From assembly GCA_963728855.1 (NCBI GenBank), contig CAVSLN010000007.1:434001-498000 (forward strand): a DNA stretch of 64,000 nt. Reading direction: 5' to 3'. The number at the start of each line of letters is the position of its first letter. Positions within the stretch are counted from its first letter, which is position 1. This DNA comes from AC-43 sp963728855 (lineage in GTDB: Bacteria > Actinomycetota > Actinomycetes > Mycobacteriales > Micromonosporaceae). Position numbers and translations under genes: made by a program. The notes beneath the pieces are model-generated. The model searched no databases, was not told where the DNA came from, and saw nothing but the letters and a program-made list of their open reading frames with translations. Positions 45,406 to 53,952 of the stretch are shown here, piece after piece.

Positions 45406-46107
45406 GTGTCAGCCAATGGGCTACGGCCTCCGGTCGCCGTTGGGCCGGAGCGAACGGGACGCGAACGGGCAGCCGCCAACGGGGGGGTGCGGCCCGTACG
45501 ACGGCGAGCCTGTGCTGGGCGGGGCGCGGAGGTCCGGCCCGGCGACCCCGACACCAGGCGGAACCGGACCGCCACAGGCAGTACCGACATCGCGAAGCGC
45601 GACCCGAAGACCGACCACCGGATGCAGGCGATCTACGATACGCACGCCCGGCCGCTGTACCAGTTCCTGCTGCGGCTCACGTTCGGCGACCGGCTCGCCG
45701 CCGAGGACCTGTTGCAGGACACCCTGCTTCGCGCCTGGCGACACATCGAGCGGTTGCCCAACGACGTCACGGAGCTGCGGCCGTGGCTGTTCACCGTGGC
45801 CCGCAACCAGGCCATCGACGTCGCGCGGGCGCGGCAGGCGCGCCCGGTCGAGGTCGGCATGAACACGCTCGCCTGGGTACCCGCCCGGGGCGACGCCGTC
45901 GAGCGGTTGCTGGCGGCCACGACGGTACGCCGGGCGCTGCGCGAGCTGAGCCCCGAGCACCGCAGGGTGCTCGTCGAGCTGTACTACCGGGGCGCCTCGG
46001 CTGCCGAGACCGCGGAACGGATAGGCGTCCCGGAGGGGACTGTGAAGTCACGGGCCCACTACGGGTTGCACGCGTTGCGGAGTGCGATCGGCTCGATCGA
46101 GGGGTAG
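45406..46107 (+). CDS. ECF RNA polymerase sigma factor
   Basis: The protein has 233 residues. A basic, low-complexity N-terminal extension of about 70 residues precedes region 2 (IYDTHARPLYQFLLRLTFGDRLAAEDLLQDTLLRAWRH with the -10-binding helix, RPWLFTVARNQAIDVAR) and region 4 (LSPEHRRVLVELYYRGASAAETAERIGVPEGTVKSRAHYGLHALR). This resembles the SigK/SigL-like group. The GTG at 45406 is fixed by GAGGAGG upstream, so the extension is probably real. No zf-HC2 anti-sigma gene follows; the next gene encodes a membrane-anchored protein of other type. Confidence 0.85.
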   Translation: MSANGLRPPVAVGPERTGRERAAANGGVRPVRRRACAGRGAEVRPGDPDTRRNRTATGSTDIAKRDPKTDHRMQAIYDTHARPLYQFLLRLTFGDRLAAEDLLQDTLLRAWRHIERLPNDVTELRPWLFTVARNQAIDVARARQARPVEVGMNTLAWVPARGDAVERLLAATTVRRALRELSPEHRRVLVELYYRGASAAETAERIGVPEGTVKSRAHYGLHALRSAIGSIEG

Positions 46108-46243
46108 TTTCGGACCGGCCGCGCCGCCGGTGTCTGCTTCCTCAAAAGTACCGCCATGTTGCGTCTGCCACGTTGTCCCCGCCTGGCTGCTCGCGATAGG
46201 GTCCCGTTTCGGCCGGCGACTGGGCGGATCCGAGGAGTGACAT

Positions 46244-46981
46244 GTGCGCGGTGTACGGGGACCACGTGCCGGGTGGGCGCGACCGCGCAAGGATGGCCTG
46301 TGCTGGCTGGGTCTAGCGGCCGGGATCGCCGTCACCACGGTCACCGTACCCGTGTTGATCTTTCCTCGGGAGGGCCAACGTGTGGCCCCCAACCGGACGG
46401 CGCCGAGCAGCAGCGCGCAGCTTTCCCTGTCGGCCAGCGGGTCCCCCGGGTCGGCGGACCAGGCCGCGCCGCCGGACTCCTCGCAGGCGCCGGTGGCCTG
46501 CGCGGGCCGGTCGGCGGCGACGGAGGCCGGGTCCGGCCCGCCCTGGTGCCGCGCCTACCAGGCCACCCCCGGATCCGGTTGGCGGGTCGTCGCCGCTGAC
46601 GCCGACGCGCTGCCCGGCGACCGCGTACCCGGAGGCGACCGGATCGCGTTGCGCGTGGAGCCTCGGCAGCCCGCGGCGTCCGTGGCCCTGGTCGCCGCGG
46701 TCCCCGTCGCCGCGCCCGGGCGGCTGCTCGCCAGCGTGTACGGCGGGCGGGTCCGCGGTACCTCGGTGCGGCTGTCCGCCTCCGGCACCGCCAGGGCGGA
46801 CGCGTCCCGCGGCGTCGTGCTGACCGCCGGGCCCGACCGGTGGACGACGTTCACCGTCGACCTGCACGCGCTCCTGCCCGCCGGTCGTCCGGCCGTCCAG
46901 CGCCTCGACTTCGGCCTGGCCTTCGACGTCACGCCCAACACCGGCCGGTTCTTCCTCGACGACATCGAGCTCTTCGACTAG
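46244..46981 (+). CDS. Membrane-anchored extracytoplasmic protein, unknown function
   Basis: The protein has 245 residues. A short basic N-terminus precedes a membrane helix (CWLGLAAGIAVTTVTVPVLIF) and a Ser/Ala/Pro-rich linker. The C-terminal beta-rich domain ends NTGRFFLDDIELFD, which resembles the closing strands of carbohydrate-binding (CBM-like jelly-roll) domains. Two Cys flank the linker (VACAGRS, PWCRAY). GTG 46244 follows GAGGAGTGACAT. Placement after the ECF sigma gene suggests co-regulation, perhaps as a target rather than an anti-sigma factor. Confidence 0.6.
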   Translation: MRGVRGPRAGWARPRKDGLCWLGLAAGIAVTTVTVPVLIFPREGQRVAPNRTAPSSSAQLSLSASGSPGSADQAAPPDSSQAPVACAGRSAATEAGSGPPWCRAYQATPGSGWRVVAADADALPGDRVPGGDRIALRVEPRQPAASVALVAAVPVAAPGRLLASVYGGRVRGTSVRLSASGTARADASRGVVLTAGPDRWTTFTVDLHALLPAGRPAVQRLDFGLAFDVTPNTGRFFLDDIELFD

Positions 46982-47119
46982 GCACCCGGCGTCGTGCGGG
47001 CGCCCCCCGGCCGGCCAGGAGCCGGCCGACGCCGCCGCGTCCGCGCGTCCGCTGGCCGTGGTCGTGGCCGGGCGAGACATACCGGCGCTGGCGAGACTCA
47101 CCAGCGAAACTGTCGCCCC

Positions 47120-47149
47120 TTGACATCGAGAACAAACTGTATACAGTTT
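47120..47149 (+). promoter_or_regulatory. Promoter and GntR operator site 1
   Basis: TTGACA (47120-47125) and TACAGT (47142-47147) are spaced 16 bases apart. The perfect 16-bp palindrome aaactgtatacagttt (47134-47149) covers the -10, so a bound repressor would block RNA polymerase. The first gene starts 100 bases downstream; the leader includes a tiny ORF of 11 codons at 47167-47202. Near-identical palindromes lie at 51703 and 56468, all within the cluster of the GntR-FCD gene. Confidence 0.75.
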
Positions 47150-47248
47150 CTCGTACTGCAAGCGGCATGGATCGGCGTGTGGCGCCCACCCGGTCCCGAT
47201 GACCTACCCGCCCGACACATCCTTCTCCACACCCGAAGGCGATGCGAC

Positions 47249-48688
47249 ATGACGGCATCTCCCTACACGACCACGCCCGAAGCGCTGGACCCCGACACGA
47301 GGCGGGGGATAGTCGCCCGGCTCGGGTCGCGGTTCGCCGGCGACATCATCGGCCCGGACCACCCCGACTACCCCCAGGCCCGGCTCGTCTGGAACGCCAT
47401 GATTGACAAGCATCCGGGGCTCATCCTCCGGTGCACCAACACCGCCGACGTGGTCGCGGCCGTCGACGCGACCCGCGCGTACGGCCTGTCGCCCGCGGTC
47501 CGCTGCGGCGGCCACTCGGTCTCCGGCAAGGCGATGTCCGACGGCGGCGTGACGATCGACCTCAACGGCCTGCGCGAGGTGACCGTCGACACCGAGCGGC
47601 ATTTGGTACACGCCGGCGGCGGCTGCCGGCTTGGTGACGTGGACGCGGCCACGTCCCCACACGCGATGCTCGTCCCGGCCGGGATCATGTCCGAGACCGG
47701 CGTCGCCGGGCTGGCGCTCGGCGGTGGCATCGGCTGGTTCTCCCGCAAGCACGGCCTGACCTGCGACCAGTTCGTCGAGCTGGAGGTGGTCCTGGCCAGC
47801 GGCGAGGTGGTCACCGCGTCCGCGCACGAGCACCCCGAGCTGTTCTGGGCGCTGCGCGGCGGGGGTGGCAACTTCGGCATCGTCACCCGCTTCACGTTCC
47901 GGGCGTACGACTTCGGGCCGATGATGCGCATCGGCGTCTCCCTCTACCGGCCCGAGGACGCGGCCGAGGCGCTGCGCCAGTACGGGTCCATCTACCCGAC
48001 GCTGGGCCGCGACGTCGGCTGGCACGCCGCGCTCAAGCACGACATGCCCGCCCTGCCGTTCGTCCCCCCGGAGCTGGTCGGCGAGCGGCTGCTCATGCTG
48101 ATCGCGATGTATCTGGAGGACGCCGCGGACCCGGCCGGCCTGGAGCTCGTCGAACGGCTCGGCTCGGTCGGCAAGCCGTGCGTGAATGCGAGCACGACGC
48201 TGCCGTTCGCGGCCGGGGTACAGCGGATCATCGACGAGGAGTTCGCCGACGGCCACCGGTACTACACCAAGGAGGCGCACGTCTCGACGCTCGCCGACGA
48301 AGCCGTCGACAAGCTCGTCGAGTTCTGGAAGGACATGCCGATGGGCGGCGAGGTCGAGATCATCGGCCTTGGCGGCGCGATCGGTGACGTTCCGGAGGAC
48401 GCCGCCGCCTTCGCCAACCGCGGCTACCTGATGTGGCTGAACTTCGCGATGAGCTGGGACGACCCGGCCCTGGACGCGGAGTACATGGAGCGTACCCGCA
48501 CGATCGTGCGCGATCTCAAGCCGTGGACCGGTACCGGCATCTACGTCAACATGCTCAACGTCGACGAGATGGACCGCGTCGTCGAGGCGTTCGGCGGCCC
48601 CGAGAAGTACGCGAAGCTCGGCCGCGTCAAGGCGCAGTACGACCCGGACAACTTCTTCCGCCAGAACTACAACATCGCGCCCCGGTAG
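47249..48688 (+). CDS. FAD-linked oxidase (PCMH/BBE-like)
   Basis: The protein has 479 residues with a PCMH-type FAD-binding domain. The motif RCGGHSVSGKAMSDGG carries the His that is often covalently bonded to FAD, ATSPHAMLVPAGIMSETGVAGLALGGGIGWFSRKHG is split across the binding site, and the C-terminal YDPDNFFRQNYNI is the BBE signature. Family members oxidise phenols, sugars or alcohols with O2. As the first gene behind operator 1 it may oxidise the aromatic substrate or a side chain before ring cleavage. No monooxygenase that would make the catechol is present. Confidence 0.85.
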   Translation: MTASPYTTTPEALDPDTRRGIVARLGSRFAGDIIGPDHPDYPQARLVWNAMIDKHPGLILRCTNTADVVAAVDATRAYGLSPAVRCGGHSVSGKAMSDGGVTIDLNGLREVTVDTERHLVHAGGGCRLGDVDAATSPHAMLVPAGIMSETGVAGLALGGGIGWFSRKHGLTCDQFVELEVVLASGEVVTASAHEHPELFWALRGGGGNFGIVTRFTFRAYDFGPMMRIGVSLYRPEDAAEALRQYGSIYPTLGRDVGWHAALKHDMPALPFVPPELVGERLLMLIAMYLEDAADPAGLELVERLGSVGKPCVNASTTLPFAAGVQRIIDEEFADGHRYYTKEAHVSTLADEAVDKLVEFWKDMPMGGEVEIIGLGGAIGDVPEDAAAFANRGYLMWLNFAMSWDDPALDAEYMERTRTIVRDLKPWTGTGIYVNMLNVDEMDRVVEAFGGPEKYAKLGRVKAQYDPDNFFRQNYNIAPR

Positions 48689-48697
48689 GAGGCCGCC

Positions 48698-49051
48698 ATG
48701 AGCCGCAACGTCTACACCGTCTTCGCCGACATCGACGCCTTCGACCCCGACAAGTTCATCGCCCACCTCGCCGAGGACGTCGTGTTCCGCTTCGGCAACG
48801 CCGAGCCGGCCGTCGGTAGGGCGGCGGTGCGGGAGGCGGTCGCCGGGTTCTTCGCCACGATCGACGGGCTCACCCACCACATCCTGAACACCTGGGAGAT
48901 CGGTGACGTCACGATCGTCCAGATCGACGTCGAGTACCGGCGCAAGGACGGCAAGACCGTCACCGTACCCAACGCCGACATCCTCACCTACGACGGCGAC
49001 CTAGTGCGGAACTGGCAGATCTACATCGATGTAGCCCCAGTCTTCGCCTGA
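48698..49051 (+). CDS. SnoaL/NTF2-like small protein
   Basis: The 117-residue cone-shaped alpha+beta fold has NVYTVFADIDAFDPDKFIAHLAEDVVFRFGN at its start and VTIVQIDVEYRRKDG and LVRNWQIYIDVAPVF as later strands. These proteins act as cyclases, isomerases or ligand-binding subunits. The ATG follows GGAGGCCGCC, 9 bp after the FAD oxidase stop. A hydrolytic or isomerising step on the aromatic or ring-cleaved compound is possible; the exact job is unknown. Confidence 0.75.
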   Translation: MSRNVYTVFADIDAFDPDKFIAHLAEDVVFRFGNAEPAVGRAAVREAVAGFFATIDGLTHHILNTWEIGDVTIVQIDVEYRRKDGKTVTVPNADILTYDGDLVRNWQIYIDVAPVFA

Positions 49052-49062
49052 AGGAGCCTGCT

Positions 49063-49956
49063 GTGATCGAGCTGACCGACATCGCCTACGTCCGGTCCGG
49101 CGTCGCGGACCTGCACAAGGCGGTCGACTTCGCGACCCGGATCGTCGGGCTGGAGCTTGGCCTGCCGACCGAACCAGGCGTCGCGCACCTGCGCGCCGAC
49201 GGTCGGCACCACTGCCTCGCGCTGGTCGAGGGCGGGTCCGGGGTGATCGCCTCCGGGTTCGCGGTCGCCAACGAGGACGCACTGGCCGCCGCCGAGACCG
49301 AGCTGGAGCGCGCCGGGTACGCGGTGACCCGGGGCGACCGGGCCGCCACCCGGTCCCGGCGGGTCCGCTCGTTCATCGGGTTCGACGACCCGTTCGGCAA
49401 CCGGCTGGAGCTGGTCTGCCGGCAGGAGACGGTCACCCGGCCGGTGGCGTTCGCCCGGCCGGCGGGCATCACCGAGTTCGGGCACCTGTGCCTGGACGCG
49501 CCGGACGTGCACGAGGCGTACCGGTTCTGGAGCTCGCACTTCAACGCCCGCGTCTCCGACTGGATCGGGGACGCGGCGTGCCTGATGCGCATCGATCCCG
49601 TACACCACAAGCTCGCGGTGTTCCGGGGGGACGGGCCGGGCCTGTGCCACCTGAACCTCCAGGTCGCCACGATCGACGACGTGTTCCGCAGCTGGCACTA
49701 CCTGGTGGAGCAGGGCGTCGAGATCGAGATGGGGCCCGGCCGGCACCCGCAGTCCACCGCCGTGTTCCTGTACTTCCTCGGCCCGGAGGGCTTCACGTAC
49801 GAGTACTCGTACGGGGTGCGCCGCATCGAGGACGAAGCCGCGTGGCGGCCCCGTACCTTCGATCCCGATGAACCGGGCTCGATCGACATGTGGCTCGGCC
49901 CGACCCGCCGGCCCACGACCCAGCCGCAGCTGGCCGCCGCCGGGAAGCAGTCGTGA
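49063..49956 (+). CDS. Type I extradiol ring-cleavage dioxygenase (VOC family)
   Basis: The 297-residue two-domain VOC protein is like 2,3-dihydroxybiphenyl 1,2-dioxygenase. Candidate Fe(II) ligands are the His of EFGHLCLDAPD, the His of LCHLNLQV and the Glu of GFTYEYSYG, all in the C-terminal domain as in this family. It opens a catechol ring next to the diol with O2. GTG 49063 is set by AAGGAGCCTGCT. The following C-C hydrolase overlaps by GTGA, the normal order for meta-cleavage. Confidence 0.85.
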   Translation: MIELTDIAYVRSGVADLHKAVDFATRIVGLELGLPTEPGVAHLRADGRHHCLALVEGGSGVIASGFAVANEDALAAAETELERAGYAVTRGDRAATRSRRVRSFIGFDDPFGNRLELVCRQETVTRPVAFARPAGITEFGHLCLDAPDVHEAYRFWSSHFNARVSDWIGDAACLMRIDPVHHKLAVFRGDGPGLCHLNLQVATIDDVFRSWHYLVEQGVEIEMGPGRHPQSTAVFLYFLGPEGFTYEYSYGVRRIEDEAAWRPRTFDPDEPGSIDMWLGPTRRPTTQPQLAAAGKQS

Positions 49957-50873
49957 CCGCCGCGGTAGCACCGTCCACAGTGGACGTCGCCGGCGTCGCC
50001 ACCGCTGTGCTCGACACCGGCGGCGCGGGCGATCCCCATGGTTCCGGCGATGCCGGCGGCGACCGGCCGCCGGTCCTGCTGCTGCACGGCTCCGGACCGG
50101 GGGTCAGCGCCGCCGCGAACTGGCGGCCGGTCATCCCCGCGCTGCGCGCGCAGCGCCGCGTCATCGCGCTGGACCAGCTCGGCTTCGGGGGTACGGCGAC
50201 GGCAGAGCTGAGGGCGTGCTCGCCTCCGCCAAACCCCGGCTCCGGCTGCGCTCGCCCGGGAGAAAAGCATCCCTTCGGCCGTGCCGCCTGGACCGACCAC
50301 GCGCTCGCCCTGCTCGACACGCTCGGCGTCCCCCAGGTCGACGTGATCGGCAACTCCATGGGCGGTGCGATCGCGCTGTCCCTGGCCGCGGCCCGACCGT
50401 CCGCGATCCGCCGGATCGTGCTGATGGGCACGATGGGCGTGGCCATGGCGCTGCCCGACGGGCTCAACACGGTCTGGGGGTACACGCCGAGCGTCGAGGG
50501 GATGCGCGAGGTGATCAACCTGTTCGCGTACAACCGGGGGCTGATCACCGACGAGCTGGTCCAGATGCGGTACGAGTCGAGCCTGCACCCGCCGGTACGC
50601 GACTCGTGGGCGGCGATGTTCCCCGAGCCACGGCAGCGGTGGGTGGACGACCTCGCGCTGTCCGGTGCGGAGCTGAGCGCGGTGACCCAGCCGGTGCTCA
50701 TGGTGCACGGGCGCGACGACCGCGTGGTGCCGTGGCGGTCGTCCTCGGCGCCGCTGGTCGACCTGCTGCCGGACTGCCGGCTGCACGTCATCGGCGGCTG
50801 CGGCCACTGGACGATGATCGAGAAGACCGCCGAGTTCCTGGGCGTCGTCGAGCCGTTCCTCGCGTCGGCGTAG
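49953..50873 (+). CDS. Meta-cleavage product C-C hydrolase (alpha/beta hydrolase)
   Basis: The 306-residue hydrolase has LLLHGSGPGVSAAANW (oxyanion region), nucleophile elbow IGNSMGGA, LMVHGRDDRVVPW (acid) and GGCGHWTMIEK (His), as in BphD/HsaD-type enzymes. Between FGGT and the following helix it has about 17 extra residues (ACSPPPNPGSGCARPGEKH), with Pro, Cys and Gly patterns unlike the family and unlike neighbouring sequence. This is probably an in-frame inserted element at roughly 50210-50280. It ends directly at the convergent GntR stop. Confidence 0.8.
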   Translation: MTAAVAPSTVDVAGVATAVLDTGGAGDPHGSGDAGGDRPPVLLLHGSGPGVSAAANWRPVIPALRAQRRVIALDQLGFGGTATAELRACSPPPNPGSGCARPGEKHPFGRAAWTDHALALLDTLGVPQVDVIGNSMGGAIALSLAAARPSAIRRIVLMGTMGVAMALPDGLNTVWGYTPSVEGMREVINLFAYNRGLITDELVQMRYESSLHPPVRDSWAAMFPEPRQRWVDDLALSGAELSAVTQPVLMVHGRDDRVVPWRSSSAPLVDLLPDCRLHVIGGCGHWTMIEKTAEFLGVVEPFLASA

Positions 50874-51629
50874 CTACTCGTGGCTGTGGCGCCGCTCCAC
50901 GAGGTCGAGCGCGTGCGGTACGGCGTTCATCTGGTAGTCCGGCGCGCAGTCCGTCAGCACCCGCTCCGCCGTACGGGCGAGGTGGTGGGCCAGCCCGGAC
51001 AGCGCGGCCCGGTCGTCGTGGGCGACGAGCGCCTCCAGGATGGTGGCGTGCTCGACGTCGCCGGCCGACTGCCAGCTCGTCGGGTCGGACAGCTGGTAGA
51101 TGCGGATGTAGCGGATGGTCCGGTCGGCGAACACGGTCAGCTGCCGCTGCAGCCCCGTACCGGCGCCCGAGGTGAACAGCCGGTGGAACTGCGCGTGCGA
51201 CCCGAACCACAGCCGGAAGTCACCGGTACGGGCGGCCTTGCGCATCGCCGTCAGCAGCGCCTTGGCCTCGCGCTGGTGCCGCGGTGTGAACTGGTCGAGC
51301 GTCATGGACAGCGCGAGTGTCTCCAGCAGGATCCGGCTGCCGTAGACGTCGTCCAGCTCCTGCGGGTCGAGGCCGGCCACCCGGGTGCGCTGGTTGGGCT
51401 CGATCTCGACCAGACCCTCCTCCTGCAGCATGCGCAGCACCTCGCGCAGCGGCGTACGGCTGACGCCGAGCTGGTCGGCGAGGGCGACCTGGGAGAGCTT
51501 CGTGCCGGGCGTCAGGGTGCCGTCCAGCACGCACTCGCGCAGGTACGCGTGCAGTACGGGGATCGCCTGGCGAGCCTCCGGCAGGTCGATCTTGCGAAGG
51601 CCGGGCACGAGCGTCGGGGTACGGGCCAT
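50874..51629 (-). CDS. GntR family, FCD-domain transcriptional repressor
   Basis: The 251-residue protein has a GntR winged helix (LSQVALADQLGVSRTPLREVLRMLQEEGLVEI) and a helical FCD effector domain with putative metal/ligand His in FGSHAQFHRLF and ALSGLAHHLA. FadR-like repressors bind short palindromes and respond to a pathway acid. Three strong 16-bp palindromes at 47134, 51703 and 56468 and a weaker one at 51657, close to its own start, make it the probable regulator of the whole meta-cleavage cluster, including itself. Confidence 0.9.
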   Translation of the reverse strand: MARTPTLVPGLRKIDLPEARQAIPVLHAYLRECVLDGTLTPGTKLSQVALADQLGVSRTPLREVLRMLQEEGLVEIEPNQRTRVAGLDPQELDDVYGSRILLETLALSMTLDQFTPRHQREAKALLTAMRKAARTGDFRLWFGSHAQFHRLFTSGAGTGLQRQLTVFADRTIRYIRIYQLSDPTSWQSAGDVEHATILEALVAHDDRAALSGLAHHLARTAERVLTDCAPDYQMNAVPHALDLVERRHSHE

Positions 51630-51656
51630 GCACGCATTGTCTCCGATCTCGCGGGA

Positions 51657-51672
51657 ATGGTGCATACACTGT
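51657..51672 (-). promoter_or_regulatory. Weak GntR operator, autoregulatory
   Basis: The sequence atggtgcatacactgt matches 11 of 16 positions of the operator at 56468 and shares the TGCATACA core. It lies 28 bases before the ATG of the leftward GntR gene, suggesting weak self-repression. The call rests on similarity alone. Confidence 0.4.
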
Positions 51673-51688
51673 GAGCCGAAACAGGCTC

Positions 51689-51718
51689 TTGACCAGCGCG
51701 CAAGACTGTATACAGTTT
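51689..51718 (+). promoter_or_regulatory. Promoter and GntR operator site 2, leaderless start
   Basis: TTGACC (51689-51694), a 16-base spacer and TACAGT (51711-51716) repeat the geometry of site 1. The operator (51703-51718) differs from the perfect palindrome only at position 2. The ATG of the next gene starts 6 bases after the -10, so transcription should begin at or next to the start codon, giving a leaderless mRNA. Confidence 0.7.
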
Positions 51719-51722
51719 TTCT

Positions 51723-52088
51723 ATGGGTACGGATCGCAACACGCTCCTCGGTCGCGACTACTGGCTCGTGCTGTCCACCCCGGTCGAGTCCACCACGGCC
51801 GCCGACATCGAACGGCACGTCGAGGCGCACCTGACCTGGCTGCTCAAGCTGGAGGTCGAGGACCTCGTCTTCCTGTCCGGACCGCTGACCAGCGGCCCCG
51901 GTACGCGACCCGGATCGGGCGTCACGGTCCTGCGGGCGGAGTCCGCCGCGCGGGCGCGGGAGATCGCCGAGACCGACCCGTTCGTGGTGGCCGGCCTGCG
52001 TACCGTCGAGGTCTTCGGGTGGCGGGTCAACGAGGGCGCCGTCCAGATCCGCATGTCGCTCGGCACCGGCACCTACACCTGGGGCTGA
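51723..52088 (+). CDS. YCII-related small protein
   Basis: The 121-residue ferredoxin-like fold of the YCII family has RDYWLVLSTPVES, HVEAHLTWLLKLEVEDLVFLSGPL (His/Asp positions typical of YCII), and ARAREIAETDPFVVAGLRTVEVFGWRV. YciI proteins and muconolactone-isomerase-like relatives act on small ring-cleavage products. It is the first gene of the rightward transcript from operator 2. An isomerase or dehalogenase-like step is possible but not shown. Confidence 0.75.
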   Translation: MGTDRNTLLGRDYWLVLSTPVESTTAADIERHVEAHLTWLLKLEVEDLVFLSGPLTSGPGTRPGSGVTVLRAESAARAREIAETDPFVVAGLRTVEVFGWRVNEGAVQIRMSLGTGTYTWG

Positions 52089-52092
52089 AGCG

Positions 52093-52124
52093 GGTCGTCA
52101 ACGCCGAAGGTCGTCAACGTCGAA
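52093..52124 (+). repeat. 16-bp direct tandem duplication
   Basis: The bases ggtcgtcaacgccgaa (52093-52108) and ggtcgtcaacgtcgaa (52109-52124) are tandem copies with one mismatch. They lie between the YCII gene and the dehydrogenase gene, just before the latter's ribosome binding site (GAAGGAAGG). Confidence 0.8.
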
Positions 52125-52138
52125 GGAAGGTGGCGGCG

Positions 52139-53008
52139 GTGCACGTCGGAGTCATCGGGCTGGGCAAGATGGGCCTGCCGATCGCCCGGAACCTCATGGA
52201 ACGCGGCTTCGCCGTGACCGGGTACCGGCGCTCCGGCAGTCCGGAGCTGTTAGCGGCCGGCGGTACCGTCGGCGACTCACCGGCCGCCGTCGCGGCGTCG
52301 GCCGACGTCCTGCTGTCGATCGTGCCGGACGCACAGGCGGTCGACGAGGTCGTGCGCGGGCCGCGGGGGACCATCCACGGGATGCACCCGGGCACCGTAC
52401 ACATCGAGATGAGCACGATCGACGCCGCCCGCAAGTCGGCCGTCCGGGACGCGGTACGCGCGGCCGGGGGAGACCTGCTCGACTGCCCGATCAGCGGCAG
52501 CCCCGGCATGGTCGCGCCGCGGCTGGCCACCACGTTCGTCTCGGGGGAGCAGGCCAGCGTCGACGCGGTACGGGCGGTGCTCGACGCCATCTCCGGACCG
52601 TGGGTCTACACCGGCGCGTTCGGTACCGGCGCGAGCATGAAGTACGTCGCCAACCTGCTCATCGGCATCCACACCGTCGCGGCCGCGGAGGCCCTGCTGC
52701 TGGCCGACCGCCTCGGCCTCGACCTGGCGCTGGTCCAGCGGACGCTGGACACGTCGATCGCCTCCTCCGCGATCCTCAAGCAGCGCGGGCCGGTGATGCG
52801 GGCCCGGCAGTGGACGCCGGCACCGGGCCCCATCGAGACGCTGCACGGGATCCTCGAACAGATCGCCGACGCCGCCGCGGCGAGCCGAACCGAGGCGCCG
52901 GTGTTCACCGCCGCGAAGACCGTGTTCGACAAGGCCATGGCCGACGGCTGGGCACAGCTCGACATCGCCGCGGTACACGCCCAGCTATCCGGCGACGATC
53001 CGGCATGA
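52139..53008 (+). CDS. NAD(P)-dependent beta-hydroxyacid dehydrogenase (HIBADH family)
   Basis: The 289-residue protein has HVGVIGLGKMGLPIARNLMERGF at the N-terminus (dinucleotide binding), the substrate motif LDCPISGSPGMV and catalytic-Lys region GASMKYVANLLIGIH (Lys of GTGASMK). The family oxidises 3-hydroxy acids or reduces semialdehydes. GTG 52139 is fixed by GAAGGAAGG. The gene overlaps the FAH-family gene by ATGA. It may act on an alcohol or aldehyde group of the aromatic side chain. Confidence 0.85.
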   Translation: MHVGVIGLGKMGLPIARNLMERGFAVTGYRRSGSPELLAAGGTVGDSPAAVAASADVLLSIVPDAQAVDEVVRGPRGTIHGMHPGTVHIEMSTIDAARKSAVRDAVRAAGGDLLDCPISGSPGMVAPRLATTFVSGEQASVDAVRAVLDAISGPWVYTGAFGTGASMKYVANLLIGIHTVAAAEALLLADRLGLDLALVQRTLDTSIASSAILKQRGPVMRARQWTPAPGPIETLHGILEQIADAAAASRTEAPVFTAAKTVFDKAMADGWAQLDIAAVHAQLSGDDPA

Positions 53009-53952
53009 GCGAGCGCAGCGAGCGAATCATGGGCACGGTGCGTGCACCAGTGAGTAGCTATTCTCTCGTGACCTTCACCGACGGCGGGGAGGCGCGGATC
53101 GGGGTGCGGCTGCTGGACGGTACCGTGCTCGCGCCCTCCGAGCTCAAGCAGTGGGCGAGCCTGCTCGACCTGCTGGAGAGCTGGCCGCAGGCGGTCGGCG
53201 TACTGGCCACGATGCCGCTATCGGACCTGCCGGTCATCGAGCGCCCCGAGCTGCTCACGCCGATCACCTGGCCCCGCAAGGTGCTGTGCGCCGGCGTGAA
53301 CTACAAGCGTCACATCCGCGAGATGGGCGGCGAGGTACCCGGCGACAGCTGGACGCCGTTCTTCTTCCTCAAGCCGCCCTCCACCACCGTCATCGGCCCG
53401 ACCGACCCGATCGTCATCCGCGACGCCGAGCGGGCCCGGTACGACTGGGAGGCCGAGCTGGCCGTGGTCATCGGCGTCGCCGGGCGGGACATCCCGGTGC
53501 GACGGGCACTCGACCACGTCGCCGGGTACTGCGTCGCCAACGACGTGACCGCCCGCGGGTACCACCACCGGCCGACCGTACCGGCGGACGCGTTCAGCTA
53601 CGACTGGTTCGCCGCGAAGGCCGCCGACACCTCCCTGCCGCTCGGTCCCGGCATCACGCCCGCGTTCCTGGTACCCGACCCCCAGGACCTGCGGCTGAGG
53701 CTGTGGGTCAACGGCGACCTGCAACAGGACGAGTCGACCGCGGACATGATCTGCCCGGTCGACCAGCTCATCGCCGCGGCGAGCGCGGTCGTCACGCTCG
53801 AGCCCGGCGACGTCATCGCCACCGGTACCCCGTCCGGGGTCGGCGCCGGCCAGGGGCGCTTCCTGCGCCACGGCGACGTGGTACGGGTCGCCGTCGACGG
53901 GCTCGGCGAGATCACCAACCGGGTCGTCGACCCGCAGAGGAGCCAGCCATGA
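53005..53952 (+). CDS. Fumarylacetoacetate hydrolase (FAH) family protein
   Basis: The 315-residue FAH-fold enzyme has VLCAGVNYKRHIREMGG, DWEAELAVVIG (metal ligand Glu residues), GYCVANDVTARGYHH, the metal-ligand Asp region and VIATGTPSGVGAG. Such proteins hydrolyse C-C bonds of 1,3-diketones or isomerise/decarboxylate 2-hydroxymuconate-type acids. The N-terminus MSERSERIM comes from gagcgagcgcagcgagcga, an actinomycete intergenic-type repeat that supplies the start; ATG 53029 is an alternative start. It ends in ATGA overlap with the next gene. Confidence 0.85.
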   Translation: MSERSERIMGTVRAPVSSYSLVTFTDGGEARIGVRLLDGTVLAPSELKQWASLLDLLESWPQAVGVLATMPLSDLPVIERPELLTPITWPRKVLCAGVNYKRHIREMGGEVPGDSWTPFFFLKPPSTTVIGPTDPIVIRDAERARYDWEAELAVVIGVAGRDIPVRRALDHVAGYCVANDVTARGYHHRPTVPADAFSYDWFAAKAADTSLPLGPGITPAFLVPDPQDLRLRLWVNGDLQQDESTADMICPVDQLIAAASAVVTLEPGDVIATGTPSGVGAGQGRFLRHGDVVRVAVDGLGEITNRVVDPQRSQP

